DNA from: Caulobacter sp.
GTDB lineage: Bacteria; Pseudomonadota; Alphaproteobacteria; Caulobacterales; Caulobacteraceae
Assembly: GCA_014378155.1 (NCBI GenBank)
Contig: JACMOF010000519.1
Location: 1 to 23,069 of the forward strand
DNA length: 23,069 bases
Direction of reading: 5' to 3'
Part shown: positions 8,017 to 15,101 of the stretch, piece after piece
Layout: each line of letters starts with the position of its first letter
Numbering within the stretch: position 1 is the stretch's first letter
Notes under the pieces: generated by a model
Database searches by the model: none
What the model was told of the DNA's origin: nothing
What the model saw: only the letters and a program-made list of their open reading frames with translations
Position numbers and translations under genes: made by a program

Positions 8017-8439
8017 ATGAGCGCCGACGCCAAACCATCCCCCGACGTCAATCCGGGTTTCAAGCCTGACGATGTGCTGGATCCCAGGAAGGCTCTGGTC
8101 CCCGCGACCGTGCGGGTCAACGAGCAGCGCGTGACGCGCGGCTTCTGGCCGAAGATCCGCAAGGTGGCCTCCAAGGCGCCGTTCGCGGCCGAGGCGCTGT
8201 CGCTTTGGTGGTGCGCCCGGGATCCCACGACGCCGGCTTCGGCCAAGGGCATGATGTTCGCCGCTCTGGCCTATTTTGTGCTGCCGACCGACGCCATTCC
8301 GGACATCCTCCCGGCCGTCGGCCTGACCGACGACGCCGCAGTGATCGCGGCGGTCATCGCGATCGTCGGCCGTAACCTCAAGGCCCGTCACAAGGATGCT
8401 GCCAAGGCCTTCCTGACCAAGATGGGCGACGATGACTGA
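8017..8439 (+). CDS. YkvA family (DUF1232) membrane-associated protein
   Basis: This 140-residue protein carries the DUF1232 core: SLWWCARDPTTPASAKGMM (about residues 62-80), then AALAYFVLPTDAIPDILPAVG (about 82-102) with the invariant P(T/I)D..PD..P motif, then DDAAVIAAVIAIVGRNLK. Two hydrophobic segments flank the PDxxP turn. The start at 8017 has GAGGAGCGG upstream. Family function is unknown. It overlaps the next gene by 8 bp (ATGACTGA), implying translational coupling. Read together with the neighbouring YhhN gene, a membrane-lipid context is possible, but this is a guess. Confidence 0.88.
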   Translation: MSADAKPSPDVNPGFKPDDVLDPRKALVPATVRVNEQRVTRGFWPKIRKVASKAPFAAEALSLWWCARDPTTPASAKGMMFAALAYFVLPTDAIPDILPAVGLTDDAAVIAAVIAIVGRNLKARHKDAAKAFLTKMGDDD

Positions 8440-9064
8440 CAGCGGATTGTGGGCGGGGGCGGCCGTCTGCGCGCTTTTCTATGGGCTGCTGTTGGTCGAG
8501 CGGCCGCCGTCGTTCATGCGCGCCGTGGTCAAGACCGCGGCCACTGGCGCCCTGGCGGTGCTGGCCTATTGGCAGGGTGGCGGACCGCTGCTGGCCATCG
8601 CCCTGGCGCTCTGCGCGGTGGGCGACGCCTTCCTGGCCGGCGATCCCAAGCGCTGGCTGCCGTTCGGCCTGGCCGCCTTCCTCGCTGGCCATGTCGCCTA
8701 TGCGCTGCTCTTCTGGAAAGAGCGCGGGACGGCGGACGCGCTCTTTTGGGCGACAGCGCCGCTGGTCGTGGCGGCCGCGGCGGTCATGCTGTGGCGGCTC
8801 TGGCCCTCGCTCGGAGCGCTGCGGCCGGCGGTCGTGGCCTATGTCGCCGCGATCGTCGCCATGGTGACGCTGAGCCTGCTGCTGCCCCACGCCCGCTGGC
8901 CCGCCGCGCTGGGGGCCCTGGCCTTCATGACGTCCGACGCCGTCCTGTCCTTCGACCTGTTCATGGGCGCCAGGCTTGCGGGATCGACCCGATTGACGGC
9001 CTGGGCGGTATGGTTCCTCTACTTCGGCGGCCAGGCGATGATCGCCTACGGCATGTTGCGGTAG
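8432..9064 (+). CDS. YhhN/TMEM86 family protein, putative lysoplasmalogenase
   Basis: This 210-residue protein is hydrophobic almost throughout, with about eight membrane segments. Family hallmarks are VVKTAATGALAVLAYW near residues 32-47, CAVGDAFLAGDPKRWLPFGLAAFLAGHVAYALLF (region 60-94; the GD and GH elements are highly conserved) and FMTSDAVLSFDLFMG near 170-184, including the conserved SD...F. Family members such as TMEM86B hydrolyse the vinyl-ether bond of lysoplasmalogens; bacterial homologues are mostly annotated by similarity, and this lineage is not known to me to make plasmalogens. The gene start overlaps the end of the YkvA gene. The SRPBCC gene follows after 9 bp, giving a three-gene operon. 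Confidence 0.88.
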   Translation: MTDSGLWAGAAVCALFYGLLLVERPPSFMRAVVKTAATGALAVLAYWQGGGPLLAIALALCAVGDAFLAGDPKRWLPFGLAAFLAGHVAYALLFWKERGTADALFWATAPLVVAAAAVMLWRLWPSLGALRPAVVAYVAAIVAMVTLSLLLPHARWPAALGALAFMTSDAVLSFDLFMGARLAGSTRLTAWAVWFLYFGGQAMIAYGMLR

Positions 9065-9073
9065 GAGAGCGTG

Positions 9074-9472
9074 ATGGCCCTGTTCGAGACCCGTCCGATC
9101 ACCGTATCGATCGCCCGGGCCGCCGCCGAGGTCTATGCTTTCGCTCAGCCGCCTGAAGCCTTCCCGAAATGGACGGCCGGCCTTGGCGCGGACCTGACCC
9201 GCGACGGCGACCGCTGGATCGCCCACGGCCCGGACGGCGACGTTCATGTGCGCTTCTCGCCGGACAACCCCTACGGCGTGCTCGACCACTGGGTGACCCT
9301 GCCGGACGGATCCGAGCTGTCGATCCCGCTGCGGGTGGTGGCCAATGGCGACGGCGCCGAGGTGACCCTGACCCTGTTCCGCGCCCCGGGCATGGACGAT
9401 GCGGCCTTCGCCCGAGACCAAGGCCTCGTGGCCAAGGACCTGGCGACCTTGAAGGCGCTCATGGAGGCTTGA
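9074..9472 (+). CDS. SRPBCC-fold (START/polyketide-cyclase-like) protein
   Basis: This 132-residue protein has the order of a small SRPBCC domain: an N-terminal strand ETRPITVSIARAAAEVYAFA with the helix starting at the VYAFA segment, PEAFPKWTAGLG (the usual P..F..W pattern near residues 29-40), a run of alternating beta strands (DRWIAHGPDGDVHVRF, VLDHWVTLPDG, LRVVANGDGAEVTLTLF), and a long C-terminal helix (DQGLVAKDLATLKALME) ending in the ligand-cavity helix position. Such proteins bind lipids or other hydrophobic ligands, or catalyse cyclisations. The start is ATG 9074; a GTG at 9071 directly before it is possible. GGAGAG precedes it. It closes the YkvA-YhhN-SRPBCC unit. Confidence 0.85.
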   Translation: MALFETRPITVSIARAAAEVYAFAQPPEAFPKWTAGLGADLTRDGDRWIAHGPDGDVHVRFSPDNPYGVLDHWVTLPDGSELSIPLRVVANGDGAEVTLTLFRAPGMDDAAFARDQGLVAKDLATLKALMEA

Positions 9473-9491
9473 TCGGAGCGAAGCTTAAGCT

Positions 9492-9607
9492 CCTCCCGCT
9501 GTTGGGGAGGCAGCGCGAAGGCGCCGGTGGGGGCGTGGTCCCACGTCGGCCAACTCCCCCTCCGTCGATCTACGATCGACACTTGCCCCACAGGGCCCCA
9601 AAGGGTG
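9492..9607. repeat. Degenerate composite palindromic intergenic repeat
   Basis: The stretch is a chain of inverted repeats. CCTCCC...GGGAGG (9492-9510) comes first, then a G-rich block GGTGGGGGCG, then CTCCCCCTCCGTCGATC-TAC-GATCGAC, with the perfect 7-bp palindrome at 9564-9580, then GCCCCACAGGGCCCC. The order CTCCCC hairpin, GGTGGGGG, CCCCCTCCGTCG, CGACAC, CCCC matches a type of intergenic mosaic repeat often seen in Caulobacterales and rhizobia, here partly decayed. Open frames across it are compositional and I call no gene. The whole 9473-9788 gap holds this repeat, a C-rich tandem repeat and no supported coding region. Confidence 0.5.
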
Positions 9608-9693
9608 AGGCACTATCCCATCAAGCGCCCGCGCCAGGCTTCCCGCAACGGCCGCGAACACCACGTCGCCGGGCGTCCAGATAGTCCAGCACC

Positions 9694-9714
9694 TGCCCCC
9701 CTGCCCCCCTGCCC
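9694..9714 (+). repeat. Short C-rich tandem repeat
   Basis: The 8-base unit TGCCCCCC occurs twice and is followed by a partial copy TGCCC. It lies in the non-coding gap downstream of leuB. It is a simple-sequence tract with no evident function. Confidence 0.7.
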
Positions 9715-9788
9715 GACGGCCGCCCCTTTCTCCCCCTTTAACGGAAGACGGTCGCCAAGCGACCCGTAGGGAGCAAGTGCTAGGCCGC

Positions 9789-10841
9789 CTAGAGCCTGCG
9801 GAGCACCGCATCGCCCATCTGAGCCGTGGTCAACGCCCCGCCCAGGTCCCGTGTCCGGGCTCCGCCTTCCAGCGCCGCCTTGACCGCCGACAGCAGCGCA
9901 TCAGCCGCCTCAAGGCGGCCCAGCGACCAGCGCAGGGCCATTTCGAACGACAGGATGGCGGCCAGGGGATTGGCCACGCCCTGGCCGGCGATGTCGGGGG
10001 CCGAGCCGTGGATGGGCTCGTACAGGCCTGGCTTGCCCGCCGCGCCCAGTGCAGCCGAGGGCAGCATGCCCAGCGAGCCGGTCAGCATGGCCGCGGCGTC
10101 CGACAGGATGTCGCCGAACAGGTTGTCGGTGACGATGACGTCGAACTGCTTGGGCGCGCGAACCAGCTGCATGGCGCAGTTGTCGGCCAGGATGTGCTCC
10201 AGCTCGACATCGGCATAGTCGCGGGCGTGCAGCTCGGTGACCACCTGCTTCCACAGCAGGCCGCTTTCCATGACGTTGGATTTCTCGGCTGAGGCCACGC
10301 GGTTGCTTCGGCCGCGCGCCAGCTCGAAGGCCACCCGCGCCACGCGCTCGATCTCGGCGGTGGTGTAGACCTGGGTGTCGACGCCCCGTTTCTGGCCGTT
10401 TCCGAGATCCTCGATGCCGCGCGGCTGGCCGAAATAGACCCCGCCCGTCAGTTCACGGACGAACATGATGTCCAGGCCTGAAACCAGCTCGCGCTTCAGG
10501 CTGGAGGCGTCGGCCAGGGCCTCGAAACAATAGGCCGGGCGCAGGTTGGCATAGACGTCCATCTCCTTGCGCAGCTGCAGCAGGCCGGCCTCGGGTCGCA
10601 GGTGGCGCGGGGCGTCCTTCCATTTGGGACCGCCGACCGCGCCCATCAGCACCGCGTCGCTGGCCAGGGCCGCGTCGCGCACCGCGTCGGTCAAGGGCGT
10701 TCCGTGCACGTCATAGCTGGCGCCGCCATAGAGGGCTTCGTCAATCTTCAGATCCGGGGTGAGGGCGGTGGCCACGCGGCGCACCTGCGCGCAGACCTCG
10801 GGGCCGATCCCGTCGCCGGGCAGGAGCAGGAGCGTGGACAT
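9789..10841 (-). CDS. leuB: 3-isopropylmalate dehydrogenase
   Basis: LeuB oxidatively decarboxylates (2R,3S)-3-isopropylmalate with NAD+ to 4-methyl-2-oxopentanoate, the third step of leucine biosynthesis, as a cytoplasmic dimer. The protein is 350 residues, normal for the family. Signatures include [12 protein letters not shown] at residues 4-15, the substrate-binding [16 protein letters not shown], the catalytic [13 protein letters not shown] region, the metal-binding [25 protein letters not shown] region and the NAD-binding [20 protein letters not shown] segment. It is the last gene of leuC-leuD-ABM-leuB, 12 bp after the ABM stop. GAGAG is the only ribosome-site-like sequence upstream. No clear intrinsic terminator follows; a 6-bp hairpin at 9750-9764 lacks a T tract. 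Confidence 0.98.
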   Translation of the reverse strand: MSTLLLLPGDGIGPEVCAQVRRVATALTPDLKIDEALYGGASYDVHGTPLTDAVRDAALASDAVLMGAVGGPKWKDAPRHLRPEAGLLQLRKEMDVYANLRPAYCFEALADASSLKRELVSGLDIMFVRELTGGVYFGQPRGIEDLGNGQKRGVDTQVYTTAEIERVARVAFELARGRSNRVASAEKSNVMESGLLWKQVVTELHARDYADVELEHILADNCAMQLVRAPKQFDVIVTDNLFGDILSDAAAMLTGSLGMLPSAALGAAGKPGLYEPIHGSAPDIAGQGVANPLAAILSFEMALRWSLGRLEAADALLSAVKAALEGGARTRDLGGALTTAQMGDAVLRRL

Positions 10842-10853
10842 CGGAGGGCTCTC

Positions 10854-11156
10854 TTAGATGGCGCGATAGGCGGAGACGTCGAAGGACGCCATGTTGCGGT
10901 CGTGGACGCCCAGCTCGGCGCAGCTTAGCCGCCAGGCGGCCATGTGCGGGCTGGCGCGGTGGAAGGCCAGGGCGGCCTCGTCGACGAAATGCTCGTAGAC
11001 CCGGATCAGGCCGGGGTCGAGCGAGTCCTCGGTCAGGGCGTAGTCCAGGCAGCCGAGTTCGGCTCGGCTGCCTTCGACCTGGGCTTGCAGGTGAGGCCGC
11101 AGGTCGGCCAGGCGCTCGGGCGCGACGCGGATCGTGCCGGCGAGGATCAGGGTCAC
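10854..11156 (-). CDS. ABM-domain (antibiotic biosynthesis monooxygenase-like) protein in the leu operon
   Basis: This 100-residue protein is a single ABM/YgiN-like ferredoxin-fold domain: strand ILAGTIRVAPERL, helix to about residue 30, then LGCLDYALTEDSLDPGLIRVYEHFVDEAALAFH (region 34-66) and SPHMAAWRLS with the conserved SPHM...W. Members include cofactor-free quinone monooxygenases and many uncharacterised small proteins. The start is probably GTG at 11156, four bases after the leuD stop; the upstream in-frame ATG at 11210 would overlap leuD by 50 bases and lacks domain sequence. Its place between leuD and leuB means it must be co-transcribed with leucine genes, but no role in that pathway is known. 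It could be a passenger or could handle a reactive by-product; both are speculation. Confidence 0.85.
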   Translation of the reverse strand: MTLILAGTIRVAPERLADLRPHLQAQVEGSRAELGCLDYALTEDSLDPGLIRVYEHFVDEAALAFHRASPHMAAWRLSCAELGVHDRNMASFDVSAYRAI

Positions 11157-11160
11157 TGCC

Positions 11161-11769
11161 CTAGGCTTCCAGCCACGGCCGATCCAGCGCCCGCTTGCCT
11201 TCGTACACATCGATATCGGCGCCGTGCATCAGGGTTTCGCCGATGAAGTCCAGGCCCCGCAGCATCTTGTCCTTGCGCACGGGATCGATGTCGAACTGGA
11301 AGCTCTTGCCCGACGGCGAGATCACCGTCTGGGCGGCCAGGTCGATGCTGACCATGTGGTTGCCGCCCTTGGCCTCGTCCATCAACTGGGCGACCTCCTC
11401 GGGCTTCAGCACCACCGGCAGCAGGCCGTTGTTGAAGCAGTTGTTGTTGAAGATGTCGGCGAAGCTGGTCGAGATCACGCACAGGATGCCGAAGTCCATC
11501 AGCGCCCACGGGGCGTGCTCACGCGATGACCCGCAGCCGAAATTGTTTCCGGCGATCAGCACGGACGAGCCCTTGTACTCCGCCCGATTGAGCAGGAAAT
11601 CGGCGTTCTCGCGGCCCTCGCCGTCGAAGCGGAAGTCGTAGAAAAGCCCCTTGGCCAGGCCCTCCCGCTCGACGGTTTTCAGGAACTGCTTGGGGATAAT
11701 CTGGTCGGTGTCGATATTGGCCAGCGACAGCGGCGCCGCGCGACCGTCGAGACGGGTGAAGGCCTGCAT
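11161..11769 (-). CDS. leuD: 3-isopropylmalate dehydratase small subunit
   Basis: LeuD pairs with LeuC to isomerise 2-isopropylmalate to 3-isopropylmalate. The protein is 202 residues, the normal bacterial length, and includes [17 protein letters not shown] at residues 16-32, [20 protein letters not shown] in the middle, which is the swivel-domain substrate loop, and [17 protein letters not shown]. The ATG at 11769 shares its A with the last base of the leuC TGA (TGATG), so translation is coupled to leuC. The frame runs open upstream into leuC but the start at MQAFTRLDG is the conserved one. Confidence 0.97.
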   Translation of the reverse strand: MQAFTRLDGRAAPLSLANIDTDQIIPKQFLKTVEREGLAKGLFYDFRFDGEGRENADFLLNRAEYKGSSVLIAGNNFGCGSSREHAPWALMDFGILCVISTSFADIFNNNCFNNGLLPVVLKPEEVAQLMDEAKGGNHMVSIDLAAQTVISPSGKSFQFDIDPVRKDKMLRGLDFIGETLMHGADIDVYEGKRALDRPWLEA

Positions 11770-13223
11770 CAGACGGTCTCCGTCAGGAAGGTGCGCACAT
11801 CGACCAGATGTCCCGCGATCGCCGCCGCCGCCGCCATGGCTGGCGAGACCAGATGGGTGCGGCCGGCGCGGCCCTGGCGGCCCTCGAAATTGCGGTTGCT
11901 GGTCGAGGCGCAGCGCTCGCCCGGCTGCAGCTTGTCGGGGTTCATGGCCAGGCACATCGAGCAGCCCGGTTCGCGCCAGTCAAAGCCAGCGGCCTTGAAG
12001 ATGGCGTCCAGGCCCTCTTCCTCGGCCTGTTCCTTGACCAGGCCCGAGCCCGGCACGACCATGGCCGTGACGTGGGGCGCTACCAGGCGGCCGTGCAGGA
12101 AGGCTTCCTGCACCACGGCGGCGGCGGCGCGCATATCCTCGATCCGGCTGTTGGTGCAGGAACCGATGAACACCCGGTCGATACGGGCCGCGCTGATCGG
12201 CTGGCCGGCGGTCAGGCCCATATAGTCAAGCGCCCGGTGGGCCGCGGCGCGCTTGCCGGGCGTGGCGAAGCTTTCCGGGTCGGGCACATTGCCGGTCACC
12301 GGGATGACGTCCTCTGGCGAGGTGCCCCAGGTGACCATCGGCACGAGCGCCGAACCGTCGATCACCACGGTGCGGTCGAAATGGGCGGCGGCGTCGCTGG
12401 CGAAGCTCTTCCAGTGGGCCAGCGCCATCTCCCAGGCCGCGCCCTTGGGGGCCGACGGCTTGCCCTGGATATAGGCGAAGGTCTTGTCGTCGGGCGCGAT
12501 AAGCCCAGCCTTGGCCCCGCCCTCGATGGTCAGGTTACACAGGGTCATGCGACCTTCCATCGACAGGGCCTCGATGACCGGGCCGGCAAATTCGATGACA
12601 TAGCCCGTGCCGCCGGCCGTGCCGATCTCGCCGATCACGGCCAGCGCGACATCTTTCGCCGTGACGCCGGGGCCAAGCTGGCCGTCGACGCGGACCTTCA
12701 TGTTCTTCGACTTTTCCTGGCGCAGGGTCTGGGTGGCCAGGACGTGCTCGACCTCGGAGGTGCCGATGCCGTGGGCCAGGGCTCCGAAGGCGCCGTGGGT
12801 CGAGGTGTGGCTGTCGCCGCAGACGATGGTCATGCCCGGCTGGGTGCGGCCCTGCTCGGGACCGACCACGTGGACGATGCCGTTCCTGATGTCGCCCATC
12901 GGGAAGAACTCGATGCCGTTGTCCTGGACGTTGCGCGCCAGGGTCTGGAGCTGCAGCCGCGCCTCTTCGTCGGTCACCGCGTCGACGCCTAGGGCCTGGC
13001 CCTGCGTCGGGATATTGTGATCGGCCACGGCCAGGGTGCGGTCGGGTCGGCGCACCTTGCGGCCCGCCGCGCGAAGGCCGGCAAAGGCCTGCGGCGTGGT
13101 GACTTCGTGGATCAGGTGCAGGTCGATATAGAGGATCGCCTCGCCGTCCTGCTGACTGACGACGTGGGCGTCCCAGATCTTGTCGTAGAGGGTCTTGGGG
13201 AGGGTCTTGGGTGCGGAGCTCAT
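11769..13223 (-). CDS. leuC: 3-isopropylmalate dehydratase large subunit
   Basis: LeuC is the [4Fe-4S] subunit of isopropylmalate isomerase. The protein is 484 residues. It opens [12 protein letters not shown] and contains [53 protein letters not shown] (the aconitase signature region), [13 protein letters not shown] and [13 protein letters not shown]. The three cluster ligands fall at about Cys356, Cys421 and Cys424. It ends with the conserved [27 protein letters not shown] region. The ATG at 13223 starts the family N-terminus; the ribosome site is weak. It is the first gene of the leu operon; the promoter should lie in the 144 bp between it and the diiron gene, but I could not pick convincing boxes there. 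Confidence 0.98.
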   Translation of the reverse strand: MSSAPKTLPKTLYDKIWDAHVVSQQDGEAILYIDLHLIHEVTTPQAFAGLRAAGRKVRRPDRTLAVADHNIPTQGQALGVDAVTDEEARLQLQTLARNVQDNGIEFFPMGDIRNGIVHVVGPEQGRTQPGMTIVCGDSHTSTHGAFGALAHGIGTSEVEHVLATQTLRQEKSKNMKVRVDGQLGPGVTAKDVALAVIGEIGTAGGTGYVIEFAGPVIEALSMEGRMTLCNLTIEGGAKAGLIAPDDKTFAYIQGKPSAPKGAAWEMALAHWKSFASDAAAHFDRTVVIDGSALVPMVTWGTSPEDVIPVTGNVPDPESFATPGKRAAAHRALDYMGLTAGQPISAARIDRVFIGSCTNSRIEDMRAAAAVVQEAFLHGRLVAPHVTAMVVPGSGLVKEQAEEEGLDAIFKAAGFDWREPGCSMCLAMNPDKLQPGERCASTSNRNFEGRQGRAGRTHLVSPAMAAAAAIAGHLVDVRTFLTETV

Positions 13224-13367
13224 GATACCCGCGCGTCTAGGCCTTGAGCGGGGGCGCGTAAAGCGGCCAGCGCTCAAAATTCGAGGTCGATCGCGGCGCT
13301 CGCGGTCGTTCGTGCCCCCAGAGGCACAGTGCGAGTCGCCGTGGCGCAGTTTCTTGCCTCGAATGGC

Positions 13368-14300
13368 CTATTCGGCAGCGTAGACCAGGGGGTGGGCATG
13401 GGCCCACAGGTGGGCGCGGTAGGTATCAAAGCACTGCTCGCCGCAGATCAACCGCATCACCGCGCCCTCGGCGATGTGCCGGGCGCAGTCGGGATTCTCG
13501 GTGACCAGCGGGATCAGGGCCTCGGCGTTCCAGGCCTTGGAGTGCTCGACGTCGAGCACAGCGTGCAGGGCGAAGTACTTGCGCACCTCCGGCGCCACGC
13601 CGACCCGCTTGAGGCCGGCGTCGACCAGGGCCACGCGGCCTGGGGCGGTCAGCTCGACCACGCCCAGGGCGCCGACCGACTGGTAGGTGTAGCGACGGGT
13701 GGTGGCGAAGGCGGTCATGGCGTTGGCCAGGGCCAGGGACTGCCACAGGGTGAAGTCGATGGTTGGCGTCAGGCCGAGCACCGCGGTCGTTCGGGTCAGC
13801 ATCGGGCCGTGCATGCCATTGGCGTTGCCGCGGCCCATCTCGTCCCAGTAGTTGCGGGCCAGTTCCAGCTTGGCGCGGTCCGACAGCTTGACCTGGGTCA
13901 GGGCGACCAGGTCGTCGAACCCGGCTTCGCCAGCGGCTTCCTGGGTCAGGAACCACTTCAGGTCCTCCAGGCTGGCCTCGACCTCAAGCCAGTCGAACAG
14001 TGGATCGCCTTGGCCGGGGCCGAACGCCTTGAGGTCCTCGAACCAGCCGATGAAACCGTCAGGATCGGTCGGCAGGTCGGCGACCATGGGCGCGATAGAG
14101 GCGCGGAACTGCTCGACGAACTCGCCTTCCAGCCGCTTCATGCGCGCTTCCTCAGCCACTTCCGCGCGCCAGCCGGCGGTGGGGGTCGCCACCGCCATTC
14201 GGCGATGGTTCCAGTGGGCCAAACCGCGATGCAGGGCTTCGGCGTCGGGAAATTCGGGGGTGAAGAGACCTAGGTTCGCCAGGCGTTGACCACCAAACAT
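13368..14300 (-). CDS. Iron-containing redox enzyme family protein (haem-oxygenase-like diiron fold)
   Basis: This 310-residue protein resembles the haem-oxygenase-like domain-containing diiron oxidases/oxygenases. Candidate metal ligands stand in the expected order: Glu121 in LTQEAAGEAGFDDL, Glu154 and His164 in NYWDEMGRGNANGMHGPM, and His246, Asp250 and His253 in ALHAVLDVEHSKAW (the HxxxDxxH pattern). This differs from true haem oxygenase and fits the group that includes UndA and SznF-type enzymes. The ATG at 14300 has GGAGAG four bases upstream. It lies upstream of leuC on the same strand, 144 bp away, with no clear terminator between. The substrate is unknown. Family fold likely; reaction not predictable. 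Confidence 0.82.
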   Translation of the reverse strand: MFGGQRLANLGLFTPEFPDAEALHRGLAHWNHRRMAVATPTAGWRAEVAEEARMKRLEGEFVEQFRASIAPMVADLPTDPDGFIGWFEDLKAFGPGQGDPLFDWLEVEASLEDLKWFLTQEAAGEAGFDDLVALTQVKLSDRAKLELARNYWDEMGRGNANGMHGPMLTRTTAVLGLTPTIDFTLWQSLALANAMTAFATTRRYTYQSVGALGVVELTAPGRVALVDAGLKRVGVAPEVRKYFALHAVLDVEHSKAWNAEALIPLVTENPDCARHIAEGAVMRLICGEQCFDTYRAHLWAHAHPLVYAAE

Positions 14301-14436
14301 CTTGCTCTCCGTAGACTATCCATGGGGCGAGACGGCGACCGAGGGTGCGCCGAGACTCATCTTGGGAAGACGTAACGGGATTTCAGGCCAGGTGTTCCTG
14401 AGTTACTTGACTGACAGAGGCGGCGTCGCAGACGCC

Positions 14437-14469
14437 AACGAAAGAGGGCGCGCTCGGTGGCGCGCCCTC
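14437..14469 (-). terminator. Probable Rho-independent terminator of the candidate RNA
   Basis: GAGGGCGCGC pairs perfectly with GCGCGCCCTC over a 6-base loop (14444-14469). On the minus strand the stem is followed by TTTCGTT, a moderate T-rich tail. A further small stem, GGCGTC-GCA-GACGCC at 14422-14436, adjoins it. No plus-strand gene ends here. Confidence 0.55.
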
Positions 14470-14562
14470 GTATCGTTATTTGGCTTCGAGACCTGAGGTC
14501 ATTAAAGCCGGCCACACCCTGCAAGGGAGCGGTCTGAAAGCCCGTCGCCGAAGCGGTGGGGG
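14437..14562 (-). ncRNA. Candidate small RNA or structured leader
   Basis: The region lies between rplS and the diiron gene and has no supported gene. On the minus strand a good promoter (see 14569-14598) would start a transcript near 14562. It would contain CCCT-TGC-AGGG (14517-14527), then a two-tier stem at 14482-14509 (GGCTT/AAGCC outside, GACC/GGTC inside), then a 10-bp GC-rich hairpin with TTTCGTT tail ending near 14437, giving about 126 nt. No Rfam family is recognised by eye. It might instead be the start of a long leader of the diiron gene with an early terminator. A plus-strand RNA using the same hairpin is less likely because the tail there is GTATCGTT. Confidence 0.35.
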
Positions 14563-14568
14563 TAGTTC

Positions 14569-14598
14569 ATCAAACACCCCAGAACAATGTTCTGTCAA
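14569..14598 (-). promoter_or_regulatory. Putative sigma70-type promoter with palindrome in the spacer
   Basis: On the minus strand TTGACA (14598-14593) is followed after 18 bases by TTTGAT (14574-14569). The -35 box is perfect and the -10 matches four of six consensus bases. The spacer contains AGAACATTGTTCT (14593-14581), a 13-base palindrome that could be an operator. The -10 is weak by comparison, and Caulobacter housekeeping promoters differ somewhat from the E. coli consensus. Confidence 0.45.
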
Positions 14599-14644
14599 CA
14601 TGTACGTGCGGATGCACTAAAGCTTGACCTTGGGCGGGCTCGAA

Positions 14645-14676
14645 GAAAAAGGCCCCGGCGTTTCCGCTGGGGCCTT
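14645..14676 (-). terminator. Rho-independent terminator of the trmD-rplS operon
   Basis: On the minus strand AAGGCCCCAGCG and CGCCGGGGCCTT form a 12-base-pair arm with one mismatch around a GAAA tetraloop, followed by TTTTTC counting the paired Ts. It starts 27 bases after the rplS stop. This is a textbook intrinsic terminator. Confidence 0.9.
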
Positions 14677-14702
14677 CTTCGATCTTGCAGAAACAATCAG
14701 GC

Positions 14703-15098
14703 CTATTCGGCGATGACGGTCTTGTCCTTGCGGACGGTGGCGCGTTCGGCGATCCGGGCCGACTTGCCGCGACGGTCGCGCAGATAATAGAGCTTGGCGC
14801 GACGGACCACGCCGCGACGCTTCACTTCGATGCTTTCGATGTTCGGCGACAGCAGGGGGAACAGACGTTCCACGCCTTCGCCGAACGAGATCTTGCGGAC
14901 CGTGAAGCTCTCGTGGATGCCGCCGCCCGAACGGGCGATGCAGACGCCTTCATAGGCCTGGACGCGCTCGCGCTCGCCTTCCTTGATGCGCACGTTGACG
15001 CGCAGGGTGTCGCCCGGTTCGAAGTCCGGGATGGCGCGGGCCGCGAGCAAACGCTCGGATTCAACGCGCTCAAGTTCCTTGATGATGTTCGCAGCCAT
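14703..15098 (-). CDS. rplS: 50S ribosomal protein L19
   Basis: L19 sits at the 30S-50S interface of the ribosome. The protein is 131 residues. The conserved features are [14 protein letters not shown] near the N-terminus, [31 protein letters not shown] (region 26-56), [28 protein letters not shown] (region 58-85) and [25 protein letters not shown] near the end. A very strong Shine-Dalgarno, AAAGGAGAA, precedes the ATG and directly abuts the trmD TGA, leaving only 3 bases between the two genes, so translation is probably coupled. A strong terminator follows. Confidence 0.98.
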   Translation of the reverse strand: MAANIIKELERVESERLLAARAIPDFEPGDTLRVNVRIKEGERERVQAYEGVCIARSGGGIHESFTVRKISFGEGVERLFPLLSPNIESIEVKRRGVVRRAKLYYLRDRRGKSARIAERATVRKDKTVIAE

Positions 15099-15101
15099 GT
15101 C

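Noticed and set aside
11808..12992. A 394-codon open frame antisense to leuC
   Set aside because: It is a shadow of leuC with low-complexity Gly/His/Arg content and no recognisable domain.
14302..14496. A 64-codon plus-strand frame upstream of the diiron gene
   Set aside because: The GC-rich hairpin at 14444-14469 lies within its 3' part, there is no ribosome site, and the peptide has no protein-like pattern.
14503..14570. A short minus-strand frame beginning MNYPHRFGDG (22 codons), a possible leader peptide
   Set aside because: Its ATG overlaps the -10 box of the only visible promoter, so it would not be in the transcript, and it has no Shine-Dalgarno site.
14301..14702. tmRNA, SRP RNA or RNase P RNA in the non-coding stretch
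   Set aside because: None of the conserved cores of these RNAs that I know (for example the tmRNA tag reading frame, the SRP GNAR-loop hairpin or the RNase P GAGGAAAGUC block) is present on either strand.
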